A DNA stretch of 64,000 nt. It comes from Microcoleus sp. FACHB-68 (lineage in GTDB: Bacteria > Cyanobacteriota > Cyanobacteriia > Cyanobacteriales > Oscillatoriaceae). The notes under the pieces are model-generated. The model was given only the letters and a program-made list of their open reading frames with translations. It did no database searches and was not told the origin of the DNA. The stretch lies in NCBI RefSeq assembly GCF_014695715.1, contig NZ_JACJOT010000008.1, forward strand, positions 1,612,001 to 1,676,000, written 5' to 3'. Positions 1 through 9,056 of the stretch are shown piece by piece (the stretch's first letter is position 1; every line of letters begins with the position of its first letter). The position numbers and the translations under genes are program-made.

Positions 1-140
1 TTAAGATTTGGCAAGCGAGTCCACCGCCTCAAGAGGTTTTAACCGGCAACGGAATTTAAACTTTTATTTGAAAAGCTTGTAGTGCCGGCATCTTGCCCGC
101 TAGAAATATTACAATTTACTTAGATTGCTATAACCCTCGA

Positions 141-2324
141 TCAAACGGCTTCTCTGTCACCAATATCTCGTTTTAAGGGGCGCTTATAAGTAAATGAAAA
201 AGTGTCTCCACTATCCATCACCTGTTGGATTTCCCCATACATTGGATAGTCACCAACCCCACTAAGATTTGCCCAACCTCTGGCCCGTGTTAAGGCAATA
301 AATAGCTGGTTACGCAAGCTAACATCACTGTCATTTCGAGCGACATTATCACAGCCAACCACATAAACCATGTTTGCCTCATTGCCTTTGGCGCGGGGAA
401 CACGAGACACTGTAACGCCACCCTCCATCCAAAAACAATTGGGTTCGTGATGTGGCCATTGAGGTTTGAGTTCATTTAATTCTAAAGCAGTCGGAATATA
501 GATATCAATGCCTTTTTCTACCAGGAAATTCGCTACTTGGTTTTCTAACTCAATTGCATCCTCGCTAGCGCCTAAAACGATAACTAAAATATCTCGGCTC
601 GGCTTAAGTTCGTCTTCGCTAAGGTTATGCAAAATCTTCTCAGCAAGTGCGCTCATTTCTGCTTTGCGAGAGCTATAAGTATTAAATTCTAATACAGGTT
701 CTCCCCACAGTTCACCTATAGGATTTGGCGAATTATGAGGAGGCCGGTGAAGCGTGATTTTCTGACCTGAAATAAACTTGCCGGTGACTTCATAGCCGAT
801 TGCTTTCCAGTCCTCTGCACGGGTAATTCCTGTTAGCATTCCCTCTGGACGAAGCAATCCCATTCCTATCGCATGAGCTGCTGTAAGAATTGGCCCTGGA
901 GTGCGATAACACCGGCGCATCACTTCATATTTTTTAATTCCCCCTGGATATTGCCCTCCTTTGGTTAATAATCCACTGATATTTTCACCAAACAATTCTT
1001 TAGTGGTGGGAATTTTTAAGCTATCTAAACTTTGCGCTTCATCATACGCCCAAATTAACCGACGCTGCTCTGGATGTTCCGGATCGGCGGGGCGCAATGC
1101 TTGATAAGCCAGCCAGTAAATTGCTTGTTTATCTTGATGTTTTAAATCGCCATCAGCAACTAAATCTTGCCCTTCATCAATCAAAATTGCATCAAAAAGC
1201 GGTTGAATTTCTATTTCTTCAGCTAACCGTTTGCACAAGTCTGCTAATCCGCGTCCAGGCTGTTTTTCCCTGGTGTCTCCTGTTGTCTTACGTCGAATTC
1301 CGTGGAATTCACAAATTGTACTATAAAGTCCCGGTTGCTCTTTCGCTCCCCACGCATGAAGCACTCGCAGCTTTTTATTTGTTTTTGGATCATAGTGAAT
1401 ATCTCCTCCGCTAAAGTGACGCAACCATTTATCGACCGATCCAATCATTAAATCGTAAAGGGTGCGGGTAAAAAATACTAAGGCAATATCCCAGTCTGGA
1501 TGTTTTAAATGTATATGCGCTGCTTTTTGACACAGCAGAACTGTTTTTCCTGAGCCGGCAATTCCCCGCATCCGCTGAATACCTGGAGGAATTCCTTTAC
1601 CAATATGTTCTTGTTGAAAATCTAATTCATAAAGTTTTTCTTGCAAAGCGGCAATAATGCTACCGCGAGTTTTATTATTGCTAGATCCAAGGGTGCGGGA
1701 GGGTTTTCTTAACACGGTAGTCCCGCCGATCACTGCCAGCATTAACTCCCACTGTTGCTCATCTAAATTGCTCCCCGCTATGGCTGGATTGCTTTGTTGA
1801 ATTCGTTCCAGTAAGCCAGTTTCACTCAAATGTTCTTGGAAGATTATAGGAGGGCAATTGGGAAGCTGATCAAAGCCTTTTTCCTGCCATTCTTTTTGTG
1901 TGATCAAAGGCAGTGCAACAAGCGCTCGTCCTGTAACTTTGCCACAAATCGCCGTCTCCCGATCACAGTAGGCAATTAAAGCTTTAAGTTGACCTTCAGC
2001 TTGTTGATAAGGGTTCGCTTCTGTTGTAGAAAAATTCTGAAATTGCCACAGATTATCGTCAATTTCAATAATTTGATCAAGGGTTATAGATAAAACTTCG
2101 ATTACGATTAAATTGAATTCTTTATCAGCAATAAGAATATCTGGCTCTTTTCGAGTTTCTCCAACTTTGGAAAAAAGAGGATAGCGCCAATAGCCGATAC
2201 AATTTCTATCAGCGAACGCACTCCGCACTGCATCCCAAACTTTCTGTTCACCGGCTTCTGTGCTTGCTTCTAGCGGTTCTGTTGTGATGAACTTGCGACC
2301 CTGAGCTTCGTTACCAACGGCCAT
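141..2324 (-). CDS. NERD-domain SF1 (UvrD-like) helicase
   Basis: Probably a nucleic-acid helicase. An N-terminal nuclease-related (NERD) domain (residues ~20-145) precedes a UvrD/Rep-type superfamily 1 motor. Visible motifs are PDILI (~62) and VIEV (~76) of the NERD core, Walker A GIAGSGKT (~254), Walker B-like LIDEGQDL (~380), and the C-terminal helicase motif ALTRARGW (~680). The lysine expected in the NERD ExK motif is Leu here (VIEVLS), so nuclease activity is doubtful. A TTG at 2336 could extend the frame by four codons; the ATG at 2324 is preferred. It is the first gene of the window, so its downstream partners are not visible. Related proteins occur in mobile and defence settings, but nothing here proves such a role. 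Confidence 0.85.
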   Translation of the reverse strand: MAVGNEAQGRKFITTEPLEASTEAGEQKVWDAVRSAFADRNCIGYWRYPLFSKVGETRKEPDILIADKEFNLIVIEVLSITLDQIIEIDDNLWQFQNFSTTEANPYQQAEGQLKALIAYCDRETAICGKVTGRALVALPLITQKEWQEKGFDQLPNCPPIIFQEHLSETGLLERIQQSNPAIAGSNLDEQQWELMLAVIGGTTVLRKPSRTLGSSNNKTRGSIIAALQEKLYELDFQQEHIGKGIPPGIQRMRGIAGSGKTVLLCQKAAHIHLKHPDWDIALVFFTRTLYDLMIGSVDKWLRHFSGGDIHYDPKTNKKLRVLHAWGAKEQPGLYSTICEFHGIRRKTTGDTREKQPGRGLADLCKRLAEEIEIQPLFDAILIDEGQDLVADGDLKHQDKQAIYWLAYQALRPADPEHPEQRRLIWAYDEAQSLDSLKIPTTKELFGENISGLLTKGGQYPGGIKKYEVMRRCYRTPGPILTAAHAIGMGLLRPEGMLTGITRAEDWKAIGYEVTGKFISGQKITLHRPPHNSPNPIGELWGEPVLEFNTYSSRKAEMSALAEKILHNLSEDELKPSRDILVIVLGASEDAIELENQVANFLVEKGIDIYIPTALELNELKPQWPHHEPNCFWMEGGVTVSRVPRAKGNEANMVYVVGCDNVARNDSDVSLRNQLFIALTRARGWANLSGVGDYPMYGEIQQVMDSGDTFSFTYKRPLKRDIGDREAV

Positions 2325-2791
2325 TTGGCTTACCAAACCCTACTTGCTCAAAGCTACTCCACAAAGGGTTAAAGCCGGCTCTATTTCAACATTTTGTAAA
2401 ATATCGCGCTGTAAGTCCCGCAATACTGCCGGCAAGCCCAAGCTCACACCCGTGGGCAGTCAAGGGTGCCTAAAACGGCAACTTTTATATAAATTGTTGG
2501 CAAAGTGAGATATTGCTGGAGTCAGCATTTTTCCGTGAACTTACTATGTGAGAAAAAATTTTACTGTCAAGCCCTCTGTTTTAACACTTAATATCATTCT
2601 AGAATCGCCCCAAATTTGATCACTAACTATTAAAGCTGTCAGTATTTCTACGGTATAACCCTCAGTTTCATACCAAGAAATTTTTACAAAGCCAATTGCA
2701 CTTAATTACAACCTAAACAAAGTGCGAAAAATTTCTTGACAAAATTCTTTCCAAACATTAAATTTATACAAAGTTACTCAAAGGCAAAGTC
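2325..2791. other. intergenic region between divergent genes
   Basis: This 467-bp stretch separates the minus-strand helicase from the plus-strand surface protein. Apart from the promoter-like site at 2736-2764 I see no gene or conserved RNA. The part next to the surface-protein gene is AT-rich. Confidence 0.6.
2736..2764 (+). promoter_or_regulatory. sigma-70-type promoter for the surface-protein gene
   Basis: A perfect -35 TTGACA (2736-2741) is followed after 17 bp by a -10 TAAATT (2759-2764, four of six consensus bases). Transcription would start near 2771, about 20 bases before the ATG at 2792, leaving room for the AAAGGC ribosome binding site. Confidence 0.5.
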
Positions 2792-5700
2792 ATGGCAACC
2801 GACACCCCCAACACAGATCCAGTTCTTTTCAACAACAACAACTTGAACTTAGATGAAGCAACCACCGGCACAATTGTTAATACGCGGTTAAGAATTCAAG
2901 ATGCCGACGGCGATACCATTACTTATACGCTAACAGCCTTACCGGCTAACGGAACGCTCAAGCTAAATGAGACTGAACTCGACTTGAGTAACAACAACAA
3001 GTTTACTCAAGCGGATATCGATAATAATCGGCTGACTTACACCCATCAAGGCACAAAAACTACCAGCGACAGCCTGAGCTTCACTGCCACAGATGGCATG
3101 GGCGGCAACATCAGCAACACCACCTTTAATATTACAATCAACCCGATAAACCACATCCCTAGCCAGATAAATCTTAGCAAGAATAGCATTGCCGAAAACA
3201 GCGCCACTGGCACCGTTATTGCTGATTTGTCTACGGTTGATCTGAACGTCCAAGATACCCACACTTATAAATTATTTGATAGTGTAGGGGGACGATTCAA
3301 AATAGAAGACAATCAGTTAAAAGTGGCTGATAGTAGCCTATTCAACTTTGAAAATGGAAGCAATAGTCATCTGATTTATATCCAATCTACTGATAACGGA
3401 ACTCCAGCACTCAGTAGTTCTTGGAAACCTTTCACAATTAATATCACTGATGTGAATGAAGCGCCGGCAGTCGCGCAAATTCTTTCTAATCAAACCATAA
3501 ACGCTGGATCTGCCTTCAGTTACCAGATTGCCGCTGATACGTTTACCGATGTTGATGCCGGCGACACCCTCACGTTAAAAGCAACGCTGACGAATGGCGA
3601 ACCTCTACCGGCTTGGTTGAGTTTTGACGCAGCAACCGGCAGCTTTAGCGGCACTCCCACGAATATTAATGCCGGCAATCTCAACCTGCAAATTACAGCC
3701 ACAGATCAAGCCGGTGCCAGTGTCAGCACAGCTTTTGAGTTGGAAGTCAATTCGCTAAATCATGCGCCGGTGCGAAATAAACCGCTCTTTAGGCAAGGGG
3801 TTGACTGGACAGCAAATCCTCAGTTCCGCAGCAGTGGAGTATTTACTTTTGCGGAAGACACTTTTATCGATCCGGATGCCGGTGATACCCTAACTTATAC
3901 GGCTAATTGGGTACCTAAGGTGAATTGGAATTGGCAAGATGTCAATGGAGTATTCGCTCCAACTGTGATCTCTGCGCCTCAAAAATTTGCCTTACCTGAC
4001 ACAATTAAATTCGATCCCACAACCTGCACTTTCACAATTGATCCATCCTTACGCGGTGATATTTGGATTGAGGTAATCGCAACAGATCAATCGGGTGCTA
4101 GTGTTAGCGACTTATTCCATATTTTTTACCATCCTAATGGAACAGGCGTAGCGATTGATAATTACATTTCTGATGGCACGGCTTTCTTTGATGCCAATAA
4201 AAATTGGGTACAGGATGCAAATGAGCCATTCGCCATAACGAATGAAAAAGGCGAATTTTCCATAGACAATCTCGATTTTGAGACGTTAGATACCAATCAG
4301 AATGGCTTACTTGAGCCAGAAGAAGGCCGCATCGTCGTCACCGGCGGGATTGATGTGGCAACCGGCTTACCTCTAGAAACTCCTATTACTGCGCTACCCA
4401 ATTCCTTTGTCGTCAGTATGTTAACCAGCGTAGTCGCAGATTTAGTTGACCAAGGATTGAGCGAATATGACGCACAAAATTTGCTAAAAGCCGCACTTTC
4501 ATTGCCTTCTGACGCTGACCTCGCCACCTTCGATCCAGTTGCCGCCACAAATAACAATCAGGCGGGGGGTGCTGAAGTGTTCGCCGGCATGATTAAGATG
4601 CAAAACGTTGTCACCCAAATAGTTAGTTTACTCGATGGCGCTTCTTCTGCATCAACCGCTGAATTAACAAAAGCAGTTGTTTGGGAAATTGCCACGCGCA
4701 TTCAACTCGGTCAACCCCTTGATTTAAGTGCCCCAGAACAGTTAGCACAACTGATTCAAGACGCAGCAACCGAGGCGCAAACAATAGACCCCGCTATTAA
4801 CATCAATGCCGTCATAAATGTTGCTCAGCAAGCTGCGGTTATCATAGCAGAGAGTAATCAAAGCATTGATCAGGCAGTCGCCAATAATGCCGGCACTGGC
4901 ATCACCACAGAAGTCGCCCGCGCACAAGTGATTACTTTAGGTGAGATAACCAAAGACTTGAAGGAAGTAACCGCCGGCACCCAGACTATTGATCAGGCAA
5001 TCGCTGAAAATACCGGCGAGGCTTTAGATAAACAAATCCTAGCCGCCACAATTAAAGGCGACACCATCACCGGCACTGCCGGCAACGACACCCTCAACGG
5101 CAGCGCCAACAACGACAGCATCAACGGTGGTGCTGGGATGGATGTTATACGTGGTGATAAAGGCAAAGATAGCTTAACCGGCGGCACTGGCAACGACCAA
5201 TTTGTTATCCGATCCGCCGACGGTAGTGACTTGATTACAGATTTTGCAGGAGTAGGTAAAGGCATCCGTCCGACTTCAGAGATCATCGCCTCTGCCGATA
5301 CCTTGAAATTTGAAGGGGCGGGTTTAATTGCCCAAAACATGATTCTCACCCAGTCTGGCACTGACTTGTTAATCGCATTCGACGGCGTTGCAGATACCCA
5401 AGTCACCCTACAAAACTTCGCCCTGGAAAACCTAGATAACCTGCTCAAATCTACTGACGCCTCTGTTGATCTTGGCAACATCTTGTTTGATGGCGATACC
5501 AAGCTTTCAGACAGCTTTGACGTGATCGACGCCAACCAACAGTTTAACCGCCGCGTTTACCGGCCTAACAAAACAACCTTCCTCAACGACCTGGATAATA
5601 ATACTCAAGGGCTGGAAAAATCGAACGATGTTATCAACGGGCAAGGTGGCAACGACACCCTCACCGGGCTAAGTGGCAACGACATCCTGCGAGGCGGCAG

Positions 5701-5986
5701 TGGGGATGACTTGCTTAACGGCGGGCAAGGCAACGATACACTCAGCGGCGGCAGTGGTCGTGATCGCTTTCTCTTAGCAAAAGGCAAAAACAGTGATGTT
5801 GTTACAGATTTTCAAGATGGCATTGATTCTCTGGTATTGTGTGGCGGGTTGAAGTTCGCCCAACTGTCCATTACCCAAGGTGCCGGTGCCACTTTAATTA
5901 ATATGGCCGGCAGTGGAGAACTCTTAGCCTCCCTCAATGGGGTGCAAGCAAATCTCATCGGAGTTGAGGATTTCGCGACGATCTAA
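2792..5986 (+). CDS. cadherin/Ig-like RTX calcium-binding surface protein
   Basis: A large extracellular or surface protein likely used in adhesion or the extracellular matrix. In order: a cadherin-like repeat with DADGDTITYTL (~28-110), a cadherin repeat (~115-220), two dystroglycan-type/He_PIG Ig-like domains (~225-445), an EF-hand or SdrD-B-like segment with calcium loops DANKNWVQD and DTNQNGLLE (~460-520), a helical middle (~530-750), and two blocks of RTX nonapeptides of the GGxGxDxL type (~755-810 and ~945-995). No N-terminal signal peptide is seen, as expected for type I secretion with a C-terminal signal. No secretion ABC transporter is adjacent. The family is certain as a class; the ligand is unknown. 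Confidence 0.85.
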   Translation: MATDTPNTDPVLFNNNNLNLDEATTGTIVNTRLRIQDADGDTITYTLTALPANGTLKLNETELDLSNNNKFTQADIDNNRLTYTHQGTKTTSDSLSFTATDGMGGNISNTTFNITINPINHIPSQINLSKNSIAENSATGTVIADLSTVDLNVQDTHTYKLFDSVGGRFKIEDNQLKVADSSLFNFENGSNSHLIYIQSTDNGTPALSSSWKPFTINITDVNEAPAVAQILSNQTINAGSAFSYQIAADTFTDVDAGDTLTLKATLTNGEPLPAWLSFDAATGSFSGTPTNINAGNLNLQITATDQAGASVSTAFELEVNSLNHAPVRNKPLFRQGVDWTANPQFRSSGVFTFAEDTFIDPDAGDTLTYTANWVPKVNWNWQDVNGVFAPTVISAPQKFALPDTIKFDPTTCTFTIDPSLRGDIWIEVIATDQSGASVSDLFHIFYHPNGTGVAIDNYISDGTAFFDANKNWVQDANEPFAITNEKGEFSIDNLDFETLDTNQNGLLEPEEGRIVVTGGIDVATGLPLETPITALPNSFVVSMLTSVVADLVDQGLSEYDAQNLLKAALSLPSDADLATFDPVAATNNNQAGGAEVFAGMIKMQNVVTQIVSLLDGASSASTAELTKAVVWEIATRIQLGQPLDLSAPEQLAQLIQDAATEAQTIDPAININAVINVAQQAAVIIAESNQSIDQAVANNAGTGITTEVARAQVITLGEITKDLKEVTAGTQTIDQAIAENTGEALDKQILAATIKGDTITGTAGNDTLNGSANNDSINGGAGMDVIRGDKGKDSLTGGTGNDQFVIRSADGSDLITDFAGVGKGIRPTSEIIASADTLKFEGAGLIAQNMILTQSGTDLLIAFDGVADTQVTLQNFALENLDNLLKSTDASVDLGNILFDGDTKLSDSFDVIDANQQFNRRVYRPNKTTFLNDLDNNTQGLEKSNDVINGQGGNDTLTGLSGNDILRGGSGDDLLNGGQGNDTLSGGSGRDRFLLAKGKNSDVVTDFQDGIDSLVLCGGLKFAQLSITQGAGATLINMAGSGELLASLNGVQANLIGVEDFATI

Positions 5987-5990
5987 GCTT

Positions 5991-6209
5991 TTATCGGGCA
6001 AGTATGCTGAGTGCCGGCAACTCCAAACAAAAAGGGAAGAGAACATCGCGTCTCTTCCCTTGATTATTGTCTTGGGTTTCCCCTTGTAGCTTCTTCCGCA
6101 GTATTTGCTGCTGTTTCTTGAGCTGTCGTGCTCGTGCTACGCCGCCTTTGCCTTTGGAGTTTCTTCCCTCACGGCGAGGGGACTCCCAGCTTTTCAACCG
6201 TTGAGCCAT
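5991..6209 (-). CDS. small basic hypothetical protein
   Basis: A 72-residue reading frame, strongly basic in its first 60 residues (KGKGG, RARQLKKQQQ, RKKL). An AAGGG ribosome binding site sits about 10 bases before the ATG. It lies downstream of a tRNA-Leu on the same strand and converges on the RTX gene, ending 5 bp from it. An intrinsic-terminator hairpin (6032-6061) lies inside its last third, so the full frame may rarely be translated. I do not recognise a family. It could be a real small nucleic-acid-binding protein or a chance frame. Confidence 0.4.
   Translation of the reverse strand: MAQRLKSWESPRREGRNSKGKGGVARARQLKKQQQILRKKLQGETQDNNQGKRRDVLFPFCLELPALSILAR
6032..6061 (-). terminator. 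intrinsic terminator
   Basis: An 11-bp perfect stem (AAGGGAAGAGA at 6032-6042 with its complement at 6051-6061) has an 8-base loop. Read on the minus strand it is followed by TTTTTGTTT, the U-tract of a rho-independent terminator. It would end transcripts from the tRNA-Leu/M48 side. Confidence 0.7.
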
Positions 6210-6263
6210 AATGACTACCCTTTTTCAACTCAATCACTTCTTAGCACTCAATGCTAAAGAAAG

Positions 6264-6345
6264 TGGGCGAGGAGAGAATCGAACTCTCATACCTTTCGGT
6301 GTCAGATTTTGAGTCTGATGCGTCTACCAATTCCGCCACCCGCCC
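6264..6345 (-). tRNA. tRNA-Leu (anticodon CAA)
   Basis: The 82-nt cloverleaf begins GGGCGGGTGGCGGAATTGG and has a long variable arm as expected for class II tRNAs. The anticodon stem-loop is CAGA-CTCAAAA-TCTG, giving CAA. The T-loop is TTCGATTC and the acceptor stem closes with CTCGCCC plus discriminator A. CCA is not encoded. The first 22 bases are also the end of the M48 protease gene. Confidence 0.95.
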
Positions 6346-7199
6346 TTGGGTTCCGAGTTTTTATTATAGCGCATTTCTCGCTGATGCAACAAAGATTCAT
6401 AATCTTTTGTACTTGCCCACCGATCAATTTCTCGCGCCCGCAGAACCGGCACCGGATGCGTCAGTTGAGCAGTTTGCGCTTGCTTGAGCATTTCCCCCAA
6501 CTGGCTTCTGCTGATGTCATCATAGGCGCGGGCTTGAGCCAGAAACGCATCCACATTCAATTGCGGTGCCAGAGTCGCCGATCCCCCCGCCAGTTTCATC
6601 AACAGAGAAATTACCACCTTCGGATCTTGAGCGGCTAGCAGCGCCGCCCGATCACACGTAAATTCCGCACATCGCACCCACTCTAGAAGTTGGGCTTGTA
6701 AGCTTTGGGCGATCGCTCCGCCCAAGTTTGGCAGTTGATTGGCGGCAAGCACCATCAAGTTTGCCAGAGTCAAATACACCCCATGATCGCACTTGAGATG
6801 ACCCAATTCATGAGCGATCACCGCTTGAATTTCAGGCGGAGTCAGCAGCTCAATCAGAGAGGTGTGCATGACAATAAACGGTTGCCGGCCCCGCATCGCA
6901 AACGTATAAGCGTTGGGAACCGGATGTTGGCGCACATAAAGTTGCGGCGGTTCTAGATCCAGAATTTTGCAGGCTTCTAACAGCAGTTGATGCAAATGCG
7001 GCAACTGCTGTTCGCCTACCAAAACACTAGAGGCAATATTGTCCAGGTAGAAAAACTGCTCACCAATTGGCCCTAGCAGATTTCGCACCAGCAGGTCTAA
7101 CCCAGGCAGTTGCTTGAGGGAATTTGTCGCTTCCAGATCGAGCGGGTGACGAAATTGGTCTGCTTTCAGACCGATTAGCGGTGTTTTCAAGAAGTCCAT
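6324..7199 (-). CDS. M48-family zinc metallopeptidase
   Basis: A zinc-dependent peptidase of the Ste24/HtpX class (M48). The catalytic motif HELGH is in the middle of the protein (~residue 133), followed by a Glu-containing helix (AEFTCDRAAL, ~190) that supplies the third zinc ligand. Hydrophobic stretches around it are short, so membrane attachment is uncertain. A TTG at 7214 is possible, but the ATG at 7199 is preferred. The last codons (GGWRNW and stop TAG) are read from the 5' end of the downstream tRNA-Leu gene, so processing that tRNA from a shared transcript would cut off the end of this message. Confidence 0.85.
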   Translation of the reverse strand: MDFLKTPLIGLKADQFRHPLDLEATNSLKQLPGLDLLVRNLLGPIGEQFFYLDNIASSVLVGEQQLPHLHQLLLEACKILDLEPPQLYVRQHPVPNAYTFAMRGRQPFIVMHTSLIELLTPPEIQAVIAHELGHLKCDHGVYLTLANLMVLAANQLPNLGGAIAQSLQAQLLEWVRCAEFTCDRAALLAAQDPKVVISLLMKLAGGSATLAPQLNVDAFLAQARAYDDISRSQLGEMLKQAQTAQLTHPVPVLRAREIDRWASTKDYESLLHQREMRYNKNSEPKGGWRNW

Positions 7200-7235
7200 G
7201 CCGGCTACATCCAACAGGTAAACAGTCCTAGACCT

Positions 7236-8669
7236 TTATTTTAATGCCGATTCTGTTGGCTTGCTTGCCGCCGATTCATTGTCCACTGCCACATCCACTT
7301 CCACATTCGCTTCCACGTCTTCAGGCTCACCCTGTATCCGCTGTAATTTAGCGCCGAGTTGCTGTAGTTTGACATCTAAGCGCTCATAACCCCGGTCTAA
7401 GTGCTGCAATCCTTGAATCGTGGTTTTGCCCTCTGCTGCCAGCCCAGCCAGCACCAAAGCGGCAGAAGCGCGTAAGTCGGTTGCCACCACCGGCGCACCT
7501 GAGAGCATCGGTACGCCCCGCACAATCGCGTGATTGCCTTTGACGCGAATATCTGCACCCATGCGGTTTAATTCCGCCACATGACGCAGACGATTCTCAA
7601 ATACCGTCTCGCTAATGACACTGTCTCCCTCACTTATGGTGAGCAAGGCCATAAACTGCGCCTGCATATCAGTGGGGAAACCGGGATATGGCAATGTTTC
7701 AATATCCGTTGCTATATTATTTTCCCCTGGAATAACCCGCAGTTGGTATGGCGCATCAGCGATTATTTTCGCCCCAATCGCCCGCAGTTTAGCAATGACT
7801 GCCGTCAGATCATCCGGCACCACCGGCGACAGGCTGATTTCCGAACGGGTAATCGCCCCCGCGACCAAAAATGTCCCAGCTTCTATCCGATCAGGAATGA
7901 TGCTGTAATCGGTCGAGTGCAATCTTGGCACTCCAGAAATCACAATGGTCTTGGTGCCGGCCCCTTGTATTTTTGCCCCCATTGAGCGGCAGAAATTCGC
8001 CAGATCCACAACTTCTGGCTCTTGAGCAGCGTTATCAATTGTGGTTTCTCCATCAGCCAGCGTCGCCGCCATCATCAGGGTTTCCGTTGCTCCTACGCTG
8101 GGGTAGTCCAGATAGATTTTGGCACCCTTTAAGCGCCGATTCGGGCCGGTAACATAAGCATGAACAATTCCATGATCAATTTGCACATCAGCCCCCATCG
8201 CCCGCAAACCGCGAACGTGAAGCTCAACCGGCCTGGCACCGATGGCACACCCTCCAGGTAGAGGAATTTGAGCCGCACCCAACCGGGCAAGTATTGGCCC
8301 AATTGCAAAGAAACTCGCTCTTAGCTGGCTCACCAACTCGTAAGGCGCTTGCGATTGCCCAATTTCGCTGGCATTAATGTCTAAAATGTCCCCATTTCGC
8401 TCTAATTTCACGCCTAGGGCTGAAAGAATTTGGCCCATGCGAGCGACGTCGGCTAATAACGGAACGTTGCGGATTCGGCAATCCTCTGGACAGAGCAATG
8501 CGCCAGCCATCACCACCAAGGCAGCGTTTTTCGCCCCGCTAATTTTGACATGGCCTTGCAGAGTAGACCGGCCCCAAATGTGCAGAATCGAGTTGTCTGC
8601 TTTTTCAGGAGATGCGTGATTATCTTTCAAGTTGAGAGAGGAAGTAATATGTTTACCCTCCAGAATCAA
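7236..8669 (-). CDS. murA: UDP-N-acetylglucosamine 1-carboxyvinyltransferase
   Basis: Catalyses the first committed step of peptidoglycan synthesis, transfer of enolpyruvate from PEP to UDP-GlcNAc, in the cytoplasm. The active-site Cys is present in [14 protein letters not shown], the fosfomycin-target motif. The N-terminal [12 protein letters not shown] is typical. An extra acidic C-terminal tail of about 30 residues follows the conserved core. The start is unclear: no ATG or GTG exists upstream of the conserved region. The outermost candidate is TTG at 8669. A strong GGAGGG (8656-8661) lies 7 bases before an in-frame ATT at 8648, and another TTG is at 8633. Confidence 0.95.
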   Translation of the reverse strand: MILEGKHITSSLNLKDNHASPEKADNSILHIWGRSTLQGHVKISGAKNAALVVMAGALLCPEDCRIRNVPLLADVARMGQILSALGVKLERNGDILDINASEIGQSQAPYELVSQLRASFFAIGPILARLGAAQIPLPGGCAIGARPVELHVRGLRAMGADVQIDHGIVHAYVTGPNRRLKGAKIYLDYPSVGATETLMMAATLADGETTIDNAAQEPEVVDLANFCRSMGAKIQGAGTKTIVISGVPRLHSTDYSIIPDRIEAGTFLVAGAITRSEISLSPVVPDDLTAVIAKLRAIGAKIIADAPYQLRVIPGENNIATDIETLPYPGFPTDMQAQFMALLTISEGDSVISETVFENRLRHVAELNRMGADIRVKGNHAIVRGVPMLSGAPVVATDLRASAALVLAGLAAEGKTTIQGLQHLDRGYERLDVKLQQLGAKLQRIQGEPEDVEANVEVDVAVDNESAASKPTESALK

Positions 8670-8858
8670 TTAATACTTTGTAACTTCTGATTTGGTTCCG
8701 ATTTTACCGGAAAGATGTCAGATGTCCAGATTTATGCTTCCATAAGTTAGCAGTTTCTTCAGCAAGATTGCTGAAATTAGAGATATTTAGCAAAGAGGCT
8801 TGACAGCCACAGTGAATGACGCTACGGTAATATACTGCGATACGAGATAAACCAGTAA

Positions 8859-8940
8859 GCGGAACTGGCGGAATTGGTAGACGCGCATGATTCAGGTTCA
8901 TGTGGTGCAAGCCTTCCGGGTTCAAGTCCCGGGTTCCGCA
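8859..8940 (+). tRNA. tRNA-Leu (anticodon CAG)
   Basis: An 82-nt class II tRNA starting GCGGAACTGGCGGAATTGG. The anticodon arm is CATGA-TTCAGGT-TCATG, giving CAG. The T-arm is CCGGGTTCAAGTCCCGG and the acceptor end is GTTCCGC plus A; CCA is not encoded. A TTGACA lies upstream at 8800-8805, and TATACT at 8831-8836 is too far from it for a classical pair. A short T-run follows the gene. Confidence 0.95.
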
Positions 8941-9056
8941 TTTTTAAGGATGAGAGATAAAAGATCAGTGAAATTATTTGTTGTGACCGATAACCAATCA
9001 TTTTCGGATTCAGGCAAAGAAGTTTCACCCTTTATCCCTCATCTTTTATTTTTTCC

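Noticed and set aside
6241-6257. Palindrome TTAGCA-CTCAA-TGCTAA resembling the CIRCE element
   Set aside because: The first half matches CIRCE, but the spacing is too short, the second half is incomplete, and it lies downstream of a tRNA rather than before a chaperone gene.
8800-8836. TTGACA and TATACT as promoter of tRNA-Leu(CAG)
   Set aside because: The two boxes are 25 bp apart, too far for sigma-70. Only mentioned in the tRNA entry.
8704-9028. Minus-strand frames across the tRNA-Leu(CAG) region
   Set aside because: They cover the tRNA itself and show no protein-like composition.
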